DNA of 64,000 bases from Mesorhizobium sp. DCY119 (GCF_003590645.1 NZ_CP031834.1:3658501-3722500), one strand, 5' to 3'. Counted from the first letter of the stretch, positions 51,246 to 60,652 are shown. Made by a program: numbers and translations. The notes: generated by a model not told the origin, from the sequence alone.

Positions 51246-52514
51246 GTGTTTTCGAAAGATCTCCTGAACTACCGATCCGTCAACAAGCTCTTCACATTCC
51301 TTTGCTTTGCCACACCTCCGGCTGCCGGCTCGGCGGTCAGCTTCATCTGGCACGGCGGTGCTTTGTGGTGCCTGTTCGAGATCGTGACGGGCCGGCGCAA
51401 ATTCAGCCGCGACAGGGCCATGTGGGTGATGGCGATCGTGCTTTTCGCCTATTGTCTCGTCATTACCGTCTCCACTCTCTGGAACAGTGAGACATTTGGC
51501 GATACGCGGCACCTGCTGCGCCTCGCAACCCTTCTTCTCTTTCCATTTTCCTATTCCCTGTGGAGCATTTCGAACAAGGCAGACGTTGCCCGCACCACCG
51601 TGCTGGCCAGCATGGTCGCGTGTTATGCGGGGCTCGTGGTCGCCGCGTTTCAGTATTACTACCTGGGTGAACGGGCCTGGGGCGGAGCAGGAAACCCGAT
51701 CGTTTTCGCCACGGTGATTGGCCTCACCGGCGCGGTCTCGCTTGCCGGCATCTTTTTCCTTCAGGAAAAGAAACTTACGCTTCCTTTGGCCGGCGCATTT
51801 GCAGCTTCATGGATCGGCCTGATTTTTTCCGGAAGCCGTGCCCTGTGGATCAGCAGTTTCGTGGTAACGGTTGCCATCCTCTGGATCTATCGGCGGACCC
51901 TTTCGCGATACATCTCGCCGAGAAATGCCGTAATCATCGTCGCGATTTTCGTGGCGATCGCTGCCGCAGGCGCCCCGACCGTCATGGACCGGATGGGCAG
52001 GGTCGCCGCCGACTGGGACAAGCTGACCGTGAATTCCCAGCAGGAAACGTCGCTCGGCGTGCGGCTTTCACTCTGGGAAATGGCGCTTGATCTGGTCCAG
52101 CAACGCCCGTTCATCGGTTACGGGATGGGATCGACGCGCAAGTTGATAACCACCGGGCTGCGGGATCAGTACGGTCTCGATTTCACCTTCACACATTTTC
52201 ACAACGGCTTCGCGACCGTCACCGTCGAAGCCGGATTGATCGGCCTGCTCACACTGCTGGCAATATTCGCTGCAGCCACGGCCACCGCTGTTCGATGTTT
52301 CCGGGACAGTCGCGACGAGGTCGAAAGATTTGGTGCGACTGTGCTCGTCATACTGGTCGTCACCTACATGATCTCCGGCCTGACCAACATCATCCTGGGT
52401 CACGATATTCTGGATACGATGATGGTGGTGTTTCTGATCACCGGAACATATCTCGCCGCCGGGACATCGATGGTGCAGGCATCTGACCCGATCGCCGCCG
52501 GGAAGCCCGCCTGA
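51246..52514 (+). CDS. O-antigen ligase/polymerase-like membrane protein
   Basis: The GTG at 51246 gives 422 residues with about eleven hydrophobic helices. The large periplasmic loop contains GVRLSLWEMALDLVQQRPF and FIGYGMGS and then HFHNGF, the pattern of the Wzy_C superfamily (WaaL ligase, Wzy polymerase). Such enzymes move lipid-linked glycans in the periplasm. Which of ligase, polymerase or another transferase applies cannot be decided. The neighbouring PAPS-forming genes and aminotransferase suggest surface polysaccharide context. Confidence 0.78.
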   Translation: MFSKDLLNYRSVNKLFTFLCFATPPAAGSAVSFIWHGGALWCLFEIVTGRRKFSRDRAMWVMAIVLFAYCLVITVSTLWNSETFGDTRHLLRLATLLLFPFSYSLWSISNKADVARTTVLASMVACYAGLVVAAFQYYYLGERAWGGAGNPIVFATVIGLTGAVSLAGIFFLQEKKLTLPLAGAFAASWIGLIFSGSRALWISSFVVTVAILWIYRRTLSRYISPRNAVIIVAIFVAIAAAGAPTVMDRMGRVAADWDKLTVNSQQETSLGVRLSLWEMALDLVQQRPFIGYGMGSTRKLITTGLRDQYGLDFTFTHFHNGFATVTVEAGLIGLLTLLAIFAAATATAVRCFRDSRDEVERFGATVLVILVVTYMISGLTNIILGHDILDTMMVVFLITGTYLAAGTSMVQASDPIAAGKPA

Positions 52515-52650
52515 CGGCATTCGCGAAACGCCGAACTGCCAGGCTTTGAGGTCAGCCGACCGAAATTCGTTCGGGTTTGCGTATATTGCCTGACGTGCTA
52601 AGCGGCAGACAGTTTTGACGGTTTTACACCGCCGCCGGGAAAGCAGATCG

Positions 52651-53556
52651 ATGGCCATGCGTTTCGATACCAAGTTCGAGCCTCATTACGGACAGCCGGT
52701 GGAGATTGCTCCGGGAGTAGCGCGGCTGACCGTCAACAATCCTAGCGCCTTCACCTTTTACGGCACGAACAGCTACATCATCGGGCAGGACACGCTGGCC
52801 GTCATCGATCCTGGTCCCGAAAACGATGCCCATTACGATGCTCTGATCAGGGCAATTTCCGGTCGTCCCGTCAGCCACATCTTCGTCAGCCACACCCATC
52901 GAGACCATTCTCCGCTGGCGGCACGCCTTGCCCGCGAGACCGGTGCGACGACGGCTGGGGAAGGGCCGCATCGTGCCGCGCGCCCATTGCGGATCGGCGA
53001 AATCAATCCGCTCGACGCCAGTGGCGATATAGACTTCAAGCCTGATCTTGTTTTGCGCGACGGGGACATCGTCGAAGGTGACGGCTGGCGCATCGGCACG
53101 GTTCTGACGCCGGGCCACGCAGCCAACCATGCCGCCTTCTCGCTGGAGGGAACCGGCATCCTGTTTTCCGCCGATCATGTCATGGCCTGGGCAACCACCA
53201 TCGTCGCGCCGCCGGATGGAGCGATGACGGACTACATGGCTTCGCTCGACAAGCTTTTGGCGCGCGATGATCGCCTGCTTCTGCCCGGTCACGGCGGGCC
53301 AGTGACCAAGCCGCAACCCTTCATGCGCGGGCTGAAAGCACATAGGAAAATGCGTGAGCGCGCGATCCTCGAGCGGCTGAGGTCTGGAGACCGCTCGATT
53401 CCCGATCTCGTCGCGGCGATCTATCGCGACACGGACCCGCGCCTGCATGGGGCAGCCGGCCTCTCGGTGCTGGCTCATCTCGAGGATCTTGTGGCGCGCG
53501 GCGCCGTGGTTACCGAGAACGAACCCTCAATCGACGCCATTTTCGCGCCGGCCTGA
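52651..53556 (+). CDS. Metallo-beta-lactamase-fold hydrolase
   Basis: The 301-residue protein starts at 52651 (an ATG at 52657 is also possible). The MBL motif HTHRDH (residues 81-86), the GHAANHAAF His, SADHVMAW and the terminal PGHGG give a complete binuclear metal site. The C-terminal winged-helix-like part (RERAILERL, AGLSVLAHLEDLVARG) matches LACTB2-type hydrolases. It may hydrolyse a thioester, phosphodiester or RNA; the substrate is unknown. It is convergent with the DUF1499 gene. Confidence 0.85.
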   Translation: MAMRFDTKFEPHYGQPVEIAPGVARLTVNNPSAFTFYGTNSYIIGQDTLAVIDPGPENDAHYDALIRAISGRPVSHIFVSHTHRDHSPLAARLARETGATTAGEGPHRAARPLRIGEINPLDASGDIDFKPDLVLRDGDIVEGDGWRIGTVLTPGHAANHAAFSLEGTGILFSADHVMAWATTIVAPPDGAMTDYMASLDKLLARDDRLLLPGHGGPVTKPQPFMRGLKAHRKMRERAILERLRSGDRSIPDLVAAIYRDTDPRLHGAAGLSVLAHLEDLVARGAVVTENEPSIDAIFAPA

Positions 53557-53564
53557 GCTACCTT

Positions 53565-54365
53565 CTATGGGGCGGGCACGGCCGGAACAGTTCCCGAAAG
53601 TGTCGCAACCTCGGTATCGAGCGCTTCGAAAAATGCGGTGATACGGGCGGCATTATCGCCGAAATCGTGCTTGCCGTAGCGCGATGCCGAACGCATATCG
53701 ACATAGGTGGTGTCGCCTTCATCGATCAGCCTGACGGCAACATCGATGGGGAAGGCAAGGATGGTGGTGAAGGCCAGCGCCTCCACCGTAACCTCGCTCT
53801 GCCCTTCCGCGTCAGGCTTCGGGCCTTCCCGTTTCCAGCCTTCCTGCGCAACCACGGCTTCGACCGCCTCAAGCGTGCGGTCGAAGGGCAGCTCGTAGCG
53901 CCGGCCCGTCACATCCGGGTATTTGTCCGTCTGAAGCTTTCGGCGTTCAGGCGTGAAAGGCGTGATGGCATCCATGTCCGCGGTGCGCGCTTTAGCTGCC
54001 AGCGTCAGCGCCGGGGGCTCGTCCAGATCGGTGGAAATGTCGTTGAGTTGCGGATAGATGACCCCGCGATAGCCGATGATCAGATATGGCACCAGCACCA
54101 CCAGCGCGACGATCGTCCCCCAGGTGAGGTCGCCACCGCCCAGATCGCCATTGTTCCACACCCGCGAAAAGGCAAAGGCCGCGAAAGCCAGCGCGCAAAT
54201 CGCGAGAGCCGCCACAAGCACCAGGACCACCAGAAAGACCGGCGTTTCCAGCAGGCCGTAACGGTGCGCCAGACCGGCGACGATGAACAGCACCGCCGAG
54301 AAGCTCGCCAGCCACCGCGACCAGCCGGCGGTCCTTGCCGTCCGTCGTTCCAGATATGCTCTCAT
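53565..54365 (-). CDS. DUF1499 membrane protein
   Basis: The 266-residue protein has three N-terminal membrane helices (residues ~15-38, ~42-68 and ~83-103) followed by a soluble DUF1499 domain: RYELPFDRTLEAVEAVVAQEGW, ALAFTTILAFPIDVAVRL and the signature DMRSASRYGKHDFGDNAARI. The soluble domain may contact the envelope. Its function is unestablished. It is 84 bases downstream of the acyl-CoA synthetase stop, on the same strand. Confidence 0.8.
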   Translation of the reverse strand: MRAYLERRTARTAGWSRWLASFSAVLFIVAGLAHRYGLLETPVFLVVLVLVAALAICALAFAAFAFSRVWNNGDLGGGDLTWGTIVALVVLVPYLIIGYRGVIYPQLNDISTDLDEPPALTLAAKARTADMDAITPFTPERRKLQTDKYPDVTGRRYELPFDRTLEAVEAVVAQEGWKREGPKPDAEGQSEVTVEALAFTTILAFPIDVAVRLIDEGDTTYVDMRSASRYGKHDFGDNAARITAFFEALDTEVATLSGTVPAVPAP

Positions 54366-54449
54366 GTGCTTGCGCCGCAGGTCGATTCCATTGGCGCTTC
54401 AATAAAGCGTTTCGCAGCGCCGTAGAAGCCTCGCATATTCAGCTTGGGT

Positions 54450-56093
54450 CTACCCGACTGCCTCCGTGTCTGTAGGAAGCCGGTACTCGCTGAACTGCTT
54501 GCGAAGCGTCGTTTTCTGGATCTTGCCGGTTGCCGTATGCGGTATCTCATCAACGAAGGCGACATCGTCGGGCATCCACCACTTAGCGACCTTGCCGTCC
54601 ATGAAGCCGAGGATGTCGGACTTTTCCGGTTCCTTGCCGGGCTTGCGCACGATCACCAGCAACGGCCGCTCGTCCCATTTCGAATGGCGCACGCCGATGA
54701 CCGCCGCCTCGGCAACATCCGGATGCCCGACCGCAAGATTTTCAAGGTCGATGGTGGAAATCCATTCGCCGCCGGACTTGATGACGTCCTTGGCCCGGTC
54801 GGTGATCTGCATATAGCCGTTGGCGTCGATATGGGCGACGTCACCCGTGTCGAACCAGCCCTCCTCGTCGAATTGTTCCTTACCGGCACCGCCGTAATAG
54901 GCCGCAGCCACAGCCGGACCGCGCACCTTGAGGCGGCCGAAGGTTTTGCCGTTCCAGGGAAGCGACTTGTCTTCGTCGTCGGTCACCTTCATCTCGACGC
55001 CGAAGGGCGCATGGCCCTGTTTTTCCTCGATGTTCAGCTTTTCATCGCCTTCAAGGTCCGCATATTCCGGCTTCATCGTGCACAGGCTGCCGAGCGGCGA
55101 CATCTCGGTCATGCCCCAGGCATGGATCACCTCGACGTCATAGTTTTCCTGGAATTTCTTGGTCATGGCGCGCGGGCAGGCCGAACCGCCAATGACGACC
55201 TTCTTCAGGTAAGGTAGCTTCTTGCCGGTTTCCTCCAGATATTGAAGCAGCATCAGCCAGACCGTCGGCACGGCAGCGGTGAAGGTCACCTTCTCGGTGT
55301 CGAGCAGCTCGTAGATCGAAGCGCCGTCCATCTTGCCGCCGGGCATGACCAGCTTTGCGCCGATCATCGGTGCGCTCTGGCCAAGCCCCCAGGCATTGGC
55401 GTGGAACATCGGCACGACCGGAAGGATCACATCCTTCGACGCGATGCCCATGGCGTCGGGCATGGCGGCCATCATGGCGTGCAGCACATTGGAGCGGTGG
55501 CTGTAGACCACGCCCTTCGGCTCGCCCGTTGTGCCGGAGGTGTAGCACATGCCGGCAGCCGCACCTTCATCGAGGCTTTTCCATTGGAAATCTCCATCGG
55601 CCTCGGCCAACCACTCCTCGTAGGCGACCACGTTGGGCAAGGCGGTCTGGGGCATATGCGCCTTGTCGGTCAGGACGATGACCTGCTTGAGCGACGGCAC
55701 GGCTGCGGCGATCTTTTCGACCAGCGGCAGGAACGTCAGGTCGACGAATATCGCCTTGTCCTCGGCGTGGTTCATGATCCAGACGATCTGTTCGGGGAAA
55801 AGGCGCGGGTTGAGCGTGTGATAAACTGCGCCGACGCCCATGATGCCGTACCACGCCTCGATGTGGCGCGCCGTGTTCCAGGCCAGCGTGGCGATGCGGT
55901 CGCCCACGCCATAGCCGTCACGTTCCAGTCGCTGGGCGACCTTGAGCGCGCGGGTGCGGATATCGGAAAATGTCGTGCGAACGATCGGCCCTTCGATGGA
56001 GCGTGAAACGACCTCGCGGCGCGGGTGCTGTATGCCGGCGTGATCGAGTAACTTGTGGCAGAGCAGCGGCCATTCCTGCATCAGTCCAAGCAT
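54450..56093 (-). CDS. Acyl-CoA synthetase
   Basis: The ATG at 56093 preceded by GGGAGGG gives 547 residues. The ANL-superfamily motifs are [12 protein letters not shown] (AMP/phosphate loop), [23 protein letters not shown] and the C-terminal catalytic Lys segment [15 protein letters not shown]. The length and motif set suit a medium- or long-chain fatty-acyl-CoA synthetase that activates carboxylic acids with ATP and CoA. An upstream start at 56123 lacks a ribosome site. No beta-oxidation gene is close by. Confidence 0.9.
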   Translation of the reverse strand: MLGLMQEWPLLCHKLLDHAGIQHPRREVVSRSIEGPIVRTTFSDIRTRALKVAQRLERDGYGVGDRIATLAWNTARHIEAWYGIMGVGAVYHTLNPRLFPEQIVWIMNHAEDKAIFVDLTFLPLVEKIAAAVPSLKQVIVLTDKAHMPQTALPNVVAYEEWLAEADGDFQWKSLDEGAAAGMCYTSGTTGEPKGVVYSHRSNVLHAMMAAMPDAMGIASKDVILPVVPMFHANAWGLGQSAPMIGAKLVMPGGKMDGASIYELLDTEKVTFTAAVPTVWLMLLQYLEETGKKLPYLKKVVIGGSACPRAMTKKFQENYDVEVIHAWGMTEMSPLGSLCTMKPEYADLEGDEKLNIEEKQGHAPFGVEMKVTDDEDKSLPWNGKTFGRLKVRGPAVAAAYYGGAGKEQFDEEGWFDTGDVAHIDANGYMQITDRAKDVIKSGGEWISTIDLENLAVGHPDVAEAAVIGVRHSKWDERPLLVIVRKPGKEPEKSDILGFMDGKVAKWWMPDDVAFVDEIPHTATGKIQKTTLRKQFSEYRLPTDTEAVG

Positions 56094-56422
56094 TCCAGTC
56101 CCTCCCATTGTTGTTTGGGCCATTGTGGAAGGAACTGTTCGATTGTCCAGTGGTGACCTCGCGTTAGGCCAGCGCTCTTAGCCGAATTACCTAGAGTACC
56201 GCACATATTGCTGGACACCCAAAGGACACCCTAACGCTTTGAATTTGCGTAGAATCTCGTCCAGAATTCGAATTCGATCTTTGGGCTTATGCGTAAGACC
56301 TCAAGTACAGCCAAGATGATTTGCTAACATTGCCGGTAGCGTTTTCGTCACAATCCGGCCATTGTAACCGCTGATCCTTCTTGGCGGTGGGGTGAAACTG
56401 GCGAAATACGATGAGGTTTCGC
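56094..56422. other. Gap with lower-GC core, no gene recognised
   Basis: This 329-base spacer between the divergent acyl-CoA synthetase and small unknown gene has an AT-richer core (about 56160-56345) than its surroundings. I found no tRNA, integrase remnant or promoter that I could defend. It could be the scar of an inserted element. Confidence 0.4.
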
Positions 56423-56779
56423 ATGTCCAAGCAACCTGTAGCAGAGAAGCTTGTAAACGTCGTGTCGGAGAACGCCACGGAGCTGCCCGCAAAAGGCAAA
56501 CCCATATCCGAGCAGGATTTCGAGACCGTGATCCGCGGCGCCCTCGACGCCGTCAATGGCACGCTCCTGTTCAAGATGCGGGTCGATGAAGGAAATGAAC
56601 CGCATCACGCCGCCGCCGCTTTTGTCGGCGATGGCGAGAAGCGGCAGTTTCTCGTGATGACCATGCCGCTCAATGGCGGTCAGCTACGCGTCGAGACGGC
56701 GGCCAAGAGCAAAAGCCCCATAGCCGGCATTGCCGCCGCCTATGCCGGCCTGGCCGACGCGTTCGCCACGGCTGCGTGA
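56423..56779 (+). CDS. Small conserved-type hypothetical protein
   Basis: The ATG at 56423 has GAGG seven bases before it and gives 118 residues; an ATG at 56411 would overlap that site. The product is soluble and acidic, with a helix-rich N-terminus (EKLVNVVSENATELPAKG) and a mixed C-terminal half ending in IAGIAAAYAGLADAFA. No known domain was recognised and no signal peptide is present. It stands alone, followed by the class III aminotransferase on the same strand after 119 bases. Confidence 0.6.
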   Translation: MSKQPVAEKLVNVVSENATELPAKGKPISEQDFETVIRGALDAVNGTLLFKMRVDEGNEPHHAAAAFVGDGEKRQFLVMTMPLNGGQLRVETAAKSKSPIAGIAAAYAGLADAFATAA

Positions 56780-56898
56780 TTGCTCCGGGGTCTTGCGGTA
56801 GGCCATCGACCTCAACCGTTTGACCCAAGAGGCGAAGAGTTTTGCGTGTTGCGTTCCAAGCGACTAGCCTGAGCCTAGTTCGCTTAAAGGAGCCGCGC

Positions 56899-58293
56899 AT
56901 GCTCGGTCAGACCCCCCTCACTAATTTCCAGACCCGTGACGTCGAAGCCCTGCTTCATCCCTATACGCCGATCCACAAGCTGAAGACGATGGGCGCGGTG
57001 GTGATGGAGCGCGGCGAAGGCATCTATGTCTACGACACGCAGGGCCGCGGCTATATCGAGGGCATGTCCGGGCTGTGGTGCGCGGGCCTCGGCTTCGGCG
57101 ACGAGGAGATGATAGAGGCGGCGACAGCGCAGATGCGCGCCCTGCCCTTCTATCACATATTCGGCGCCAAAAGCAGCGAACCCGCCGTCGAACTTGCTGA
57201 AAAGCTTAAGGAAATCGCTCCGGTTCCAATCTCGAAAGTGTTTTTCACCTCTTCCGGCTCGGAGGCCAACGACACGCAGGTGAAGCTCGCCTGGTACATG
57301 AACAATGCGCTCGGCCGGCCCAACAAGAAGAAGATCATTTCGCGCGTCAAAGCCTATCACGGCGTGACCGTCATGGCAGCATCGCTGACCGGCCTGCCCG
57401 GCAACCACAATGGCTGGGACCTGCCCGTCGACCGCGTGCTGCATACCGATTGCCCGCATTACTACCGCTTCGGCGCAGACGGCGAGAGCGAGGGTGACTT
57501 TGTTGCCCGCACGGCAAAGTCGCTGCGCGACCTCATCGAGCGCGAAGGGCCGGACACGATCGCGGCGATGATTGCCGAGCCTGTCATGGGCGCCGGTGGC
57601 GTCATCGTTCCGCCGAAGGGTTATTTCGAGGCGATCCAGGCGGTGCTGGACGAGCATGACATCATCCTGATCGCCGACGAGGTCATCACCGGCTTTGGCC
57701 GCACCGGCAACTGGTGGGGTTCGCAGACGCTCAACATGAAGCCGAACACGATTTCCGCGGCCAAGCAGCTCACCGCTGCCTATGCGCCACTGGGCGCCGT
57801 CATGGTGCCGGAAGACATCTACCAGTCCTATGTCGACCACAGCGCCACACTCGGCAGCTTCGCCCACGGCTTCACCTATGGCGGCCATCCGCTGAGCTGC
57901 GCGCTGGGTGTGAAGGCCATCGAAATCTACCAGAAGCGCGATATTCTCAGCCATGTCCGCACCCTGATGCCGCTGTTCGAGCAGCGACTGAAGAAGCTGG
58001 CGGACCATCCGCTGGTCGGTGAAACGCGCTTCTGCGGCCTTGTCGGCGGTGCGGAACTGGTGGCCGACAAGAAGACAAAACGATCCTTCGACCCCAAGCA
58101 GGGCGTTGGGCCCGAGGCCTCGCGGCTGATCGAGCAGAACGGCGCCATCCTGCGCGCCATCGGCGATACGATCGCCATCTGCCCGCCGATGATCATTACC
58201 GAGGCGGAACTGAACGAACTTTTCGACCGCTTCGAAAAAGGTCTCGATCAGGCCGAGGCATGGGTTTCAAAGGAAGGCTTGAGAACTACATGA
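56899..58293 (+). CDS. Class III (omega) aminotransferase
   Basis: The ATG at 56899 after AAAGGAG gives 464 residues. The enzyme shows the class III pattern: SSGSEANDTQVKLAWYM for PLP phosphate, LIADEVITGFGRTGNWWG for the PLP pyridine ring and catalytic Lys289 in SAAKQLTAAYAPLGA. It probably transfers an amino group between an omega-amino acid or amine and pyruvate or another oxo acid. An upstream start at 56842 lacks support. The DUF427 gene follows after 30 bases. Confidence 0.92.
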   Translation: MLGQTPLTNFQTRDVEALLHPYTPIHKLKTMGAVVMERGEGIYVYDTQGRGYIEGMSGLWCAGLGFGDEEMIEAATAQMRALPFYHIFGAKSSEPAVELAEKLKEIAPVPISKVFFTSSGSEANDTQVKLAWYMNNALGRPNKKKIISRVKAYHGVTVMAASLTGLPGNHNGWDLPVDRVLHTDCPHYYRFGADGESEGDFVARTAKSLRDLIEREGPDTIAAMIAEPVMGAGGVIVPPKGYFEAIQAVLDEHDIILIADEVITGFGRTGNWWGSQTLNMKPNTISAAKQLTAAYAPLGAVMVPEDIYQSYVDHSATLGSFAHGFTYGGHPLSCALGVKAIEIYQKRDILSHVRTLMPLFEQRLKKLADHPLVGETRFCGLVGGAELVADKKTKRSFDPKQGVGPEASRLIEQNGAILRAIGDTIAICPPMIITEAELNELFDRFEKGLDQAEAWVSKEGLRTT

Positions 58294-58323
58294 AGAGGCA
58301 TGGCAGATAATGGAGCATTCCCG

Positions 58324-58710
58324 ATGACCATCGCCAACCCCTCCCCCGGCTTCGCCAAGAACCCGGCCAAGCAGATTACGGTCGAGCCTTACAGGGGCAC
58401 CGTCAAAGTCTTTGCCGGCGATCAGCAAATCGCCTCGTCAAGCAAGGCGCTTCTGCTGACGGAGCCGCCCTACCCGGCTGCCTACTACATTCCTTTCGCG
58501 GACATCGACTTCAGCCGCCTGGAAAAAACCGATCACTCCACCCACTGCCCCTACAAGGGCGATGCCTCCTACTGGAGCATCCCGGCAGGTGGTGAAGCGG
58601 CGAAAAATGCCATGTGGGGTTATGAGCAGCCCTTCGACGAGACAGCCGAGATCAAGGACCATGGCGCGTTCTATCCCGACAGGGTGCGGATCGTGGCAGA
58701 GCCGGGATAA
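58324..58710 (+). CDS. DUF427 protein
   Basis: The ATG at 58324 has GGAG eight bases upstream (128 residues); the ATG at 58300 has AGAGG only two bases away. The single domain contains the family pattern YIPFADIDFSRLEKTDHSTHCPYKGDASYW, split here by positions ~60-85, and a C-terminal YPDRVRIVAE strand. The His-Cys pair in THCPYKG is conserved and suggests a metal or catalytic site, but no activity is known. It is co-oriented with, and probably co-transcribed with, the aminotransferase. Confidence 0.82.
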   Translation: MTIANPSPGFAKNPAKQITVEPYRGTVKVFAGDQQIASSSKALLLTEPPYPAAYYIPFADIDFSRLEKTDHSTHCPYKGDASYWSIPAGGEAAKNAMWGYEQPFDETAEIKDHGAFYPDRVRIVAEPG

Positions 58711-58714
58711 GTGT

Positions 58715-59770
58715 TCACCTATTCGCCGGTTTCAGCGCATCGAAAGCATTCACACCCAGCGCAGTGAGGCGATCAAGCGACTTCGTGATCGCCTCGCGCC
58801 ATTGCGGCCCGCGTGAGAGGGCTTCGTCGTAGGCGTCGCGCAGGTCTTCGAGACGGCCTGTTTCGGACAGGGCAAGAGCGAGATTTTGCGCCTGTCTCAA
58901 ATCCTTGAGGTCCTTGCCGTTGTCCTGCCGCCGCCGCGCTGAGACAATCAGCTTGTGGACCGCATAACGGGCAGGATCAGGCACGAATATCGGAATGCCG
59001 CCCTTGTGAAGCATCACCGTCCTGACGGGCTGGTGGATCAGGAAATCCAGAAAGCGAAGCGGCTCGGCGGTCGCGCCGCCTAGTGCCGGCAATTTTGCGG
59101 GCTTGCCGAGATGATCGTCACTGCCGCGGTTGGGTGTCAGGAATTCCACCCGCAAGCCGCCCGAAGCCTGGAATTTTGCCGCGCCATGCTCGTCGCCCAG
59201 TTGCGGAACAGGCCGAAATTTGTCGTCCACGCTTTTCAGGACATCGAGGATCGGCGGAATGGAATCGTCCACAGCCACGGAGATCGAGTGAAACTGCGCG
59301 ATATCGATATCGCCGGTCTGCATCGCAGTGTCTGCCAGCCTGCAGCCGATAACCGTTCCGTAGGTCTGATAGGCAATAGTGCCGACAAGACAGGCCCGCA
59401 CGCGAAAAAGCCCAGCCTTCCACAGCGCTTCGACCACATCGCCAACACGCTGCTCAGGCCGAAACAGCCGCGCCTCGCGAACCAGCGTCGCGACGATCTT
59501 GCGCCGTGCCTGATAGTCGTCCTTGATCTGCCGGAACCGGGCAACCCGGCTGGCAATTTCGGGATCGTCGGCGGGGCCGACATATTTTTCCCGCACCGCC
59601 TCGGTCTGCCCGCGCTCGGACGGCTTGTAATACCAGTAGTCGCGGTCCTTGACCGTGCGCTTCTTGAACGTACCGGCTTCATCAAAATCGAGATCGAACT
59701 GAGCATCTAGCGCGCGGTCGAGAAGCTCGGCGCTCATGGTGGTGTAGACCATGTCCAATTGGCGGATCAT
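58715..59770 (-). CDS. GSU2403-family nucleotidyltransferase-fold protein
   Basis: From the ATG at 59770 the protein has 351 residues. The nucleotidyltransferase core appears as CLVGTIAYQTYGTVIG followed by the metal dyad Asp154 and Asp156 in TGDIDIA, with a third acidic residue in RVEFLTP. A C-terminal helical region follows. This is the NTP_transf_8-like group, related to minimal nucleotidyltransferases and AbiEii-like toxins. A start at 59797 would place the ATG inside a 30-bp palindrome, so 59770 (AAAAGGCGA upstream) is preferred. No partner antitoxin or HTH gene is adjacent. Substrate and role are unknown. Confidence 0.8.
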   Translation of the reverse strand: MIRQLDMVYTTMSAELLDRALDAQFDLDFDEAGTFKKRTVKDRDYWYYKPSERGQTEAVREKYVGPADDPEIASRVARFRQIKDDYQARRKIVATLVREARLFRPEQRVGDVVEALWKAGLFRVRACLVGTIAYQTYGTVIGCRLADTAMQTGDIDIAQFHSISVAVDDSIPPILDVLKSVDDKFRPVPQLGDEHGAAKFQASGGLRVEFLTPNRGSDDHLGKPAKLPALGGATAEPLRFLDFLIHQPVRTVMLHKGGIPIFVPDPARYAVHKLIVSARRRQDNGKDLKDLRQAQNLALALSETGRLEDLRDAYDEALSRGPQWREAITKSLDRLTALGVNAFDALKPANR

Positions 59771-59786
59771 TACAGCTTCGCCTTTT

Positions 59787-59816
59787 GTTATACCCATTTT
59801 GCAAAACGGGTATAAC
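59787..59816. repeat. 30-bp palindrome 1 (operator candidate)
   Basis: GTTATACCC (59787-59795) and GGGTATAAC (59808-59816) flank ATTTTGCAAAAC; the whole 30 bp is palindromic apart from one pair. It lies immediately before the nucleotidyltransferase start. Confidence 0.8.
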
Positions 59817-59841
59817 TCATAAGCCGGCGCAATGCAATCTG

Positions 59842-59871
59842 GTTATACCCAATTCGCAAACCGGGTATAAC
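59842..59871. repeat. 30-bp palindrome 2 (operator candidate)
   Basis: A second copy with identical 9-base arms, GTTATACCC (59842-59850) and GGGTATAAC (59863-59871), around a different centre AATTCGCAAACC. The centres of the two copies are 55 bases apart. Both lie between the nucleotidyltransferase gene and the deacetylase stop at 59918. Confidence 0.8.
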
Positions 59872-59917
59872 ACCGAAGATAAGCATGTTGGAAAGTGCTT
59901 GATAGAGCCTCAACCGC

Positions 59918-60652
59918 TCAATTCGTCGTATCGTCGGTCCCGTCGCCATCGACGTCATCCAGCCGCACGAAGGTGTAGCCCTTGTCCTTCAGCGCCAGCA
60001 GACCTTTCACCAGCCCCTCGCCGGCCGCATGGGTCGGCTGGTTGATATGGGCGATGATGACATCGCCATCCTTGGCAGCCGAGACGCGCCGTGCCGTCTC
60101 GCGCGCGCCGAGCAGCGAGCCGCCATCGCCATTGATGGAATAGCCGGCGATCTTGAAGCCAGCCTTTCGGATCAGCGCGATTGCCGAGGGGCTGTATTGT
60201 GCGGTGGCGCCGCGAAACCATTTTGGCGCGGGCTCGCCGGTCTTGGCCAGTGCCGCAGCTCCGGTCTCGACCTCGGCCAGCACCGCTTCCGGGCTGCCGG
60301 CACTGCGGATGCCATAAATCTTGCGCGGCGTGTCGACGGCGGGAATATGCCTGCCGCCGTGATTTTCGAGCTCGAACAGTTCCGGATGCGCCCGCATGAT
60401 CTCAAGCGAAGGCGCGTTGCGCTTCAGCCAGGTTCCGGTCACGAAGATCGTCGCCGGAATCTTGTGCTGGACCAGCGCGGATAGAATCCGGCTGTCGGTC
60501 GCGCCGCCGCAGGCATCCAATGTCACTGCGACGCGCGGGCTGTCGCCGCCCTGCCTGATATGCAGGCTCGGCTCAAGCAACGGCGCGGCATTGGCGACCG
60601 CTGCCGAACCGGAGAGTGCTACGGCGAGAAAGAGCTTTGAAACAAGGCGCAT
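59918..60652 (-). CDS. Exported polysaccharide-deacetylase-fold protein
   Basis: The start at 60652 gives 244 residues with a signal peptide (MRLVSKLFLAVALSGSAAVA, cleavage near residue 22). The NodB-type barrel is recognisable, but motif 1 reads TLDACGG (Asp46, Cys48) instead of TFDDGP, and the metal-binding motif appears as NHGGRHIPA instead of HSxxH. WFRGATAQYSPSAI matches the RxPY-type loop, and DVIIAHINQPTH the last motif. It should act on a periplasmic glycan if active, with altered metal binding. The C-terminus is acidic (DDVDGDGTDD). An upstream start at 60682 would lengthen the signal. Confidence 0.82.
   Translation of the reverse strand: MRLVSKLFLAVALSGSAAVANAAPLLEPSLHIRQGGDSPRVAVTLDACGGATDSRILSALVQHKIPATIFVTGTWLKRNAPSLEIMRAHPELFELENHGGRHIPAVDTPRKIYGIRSAGSPEAVLAEVETGAAALAKTGEPAPKWFRGATAQYSPSAIALIRKAGFKIAGYSINGDGGSLLGARETARRVSAAKDGDVIIAHINQPTHAAGEGLVKGLLALKDKGYTFVRLDDVDGDGTDDTTN

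Noticed and set aside
56155-56200. A tRNA-like stretch on the minus strand (CTAAGAGCGCTGGCC followed by GAGGTCACC)
   Set aside because: The anticodon stem cannot pair and no T-arm with TTCGA follows, so no cloverleaf forms.
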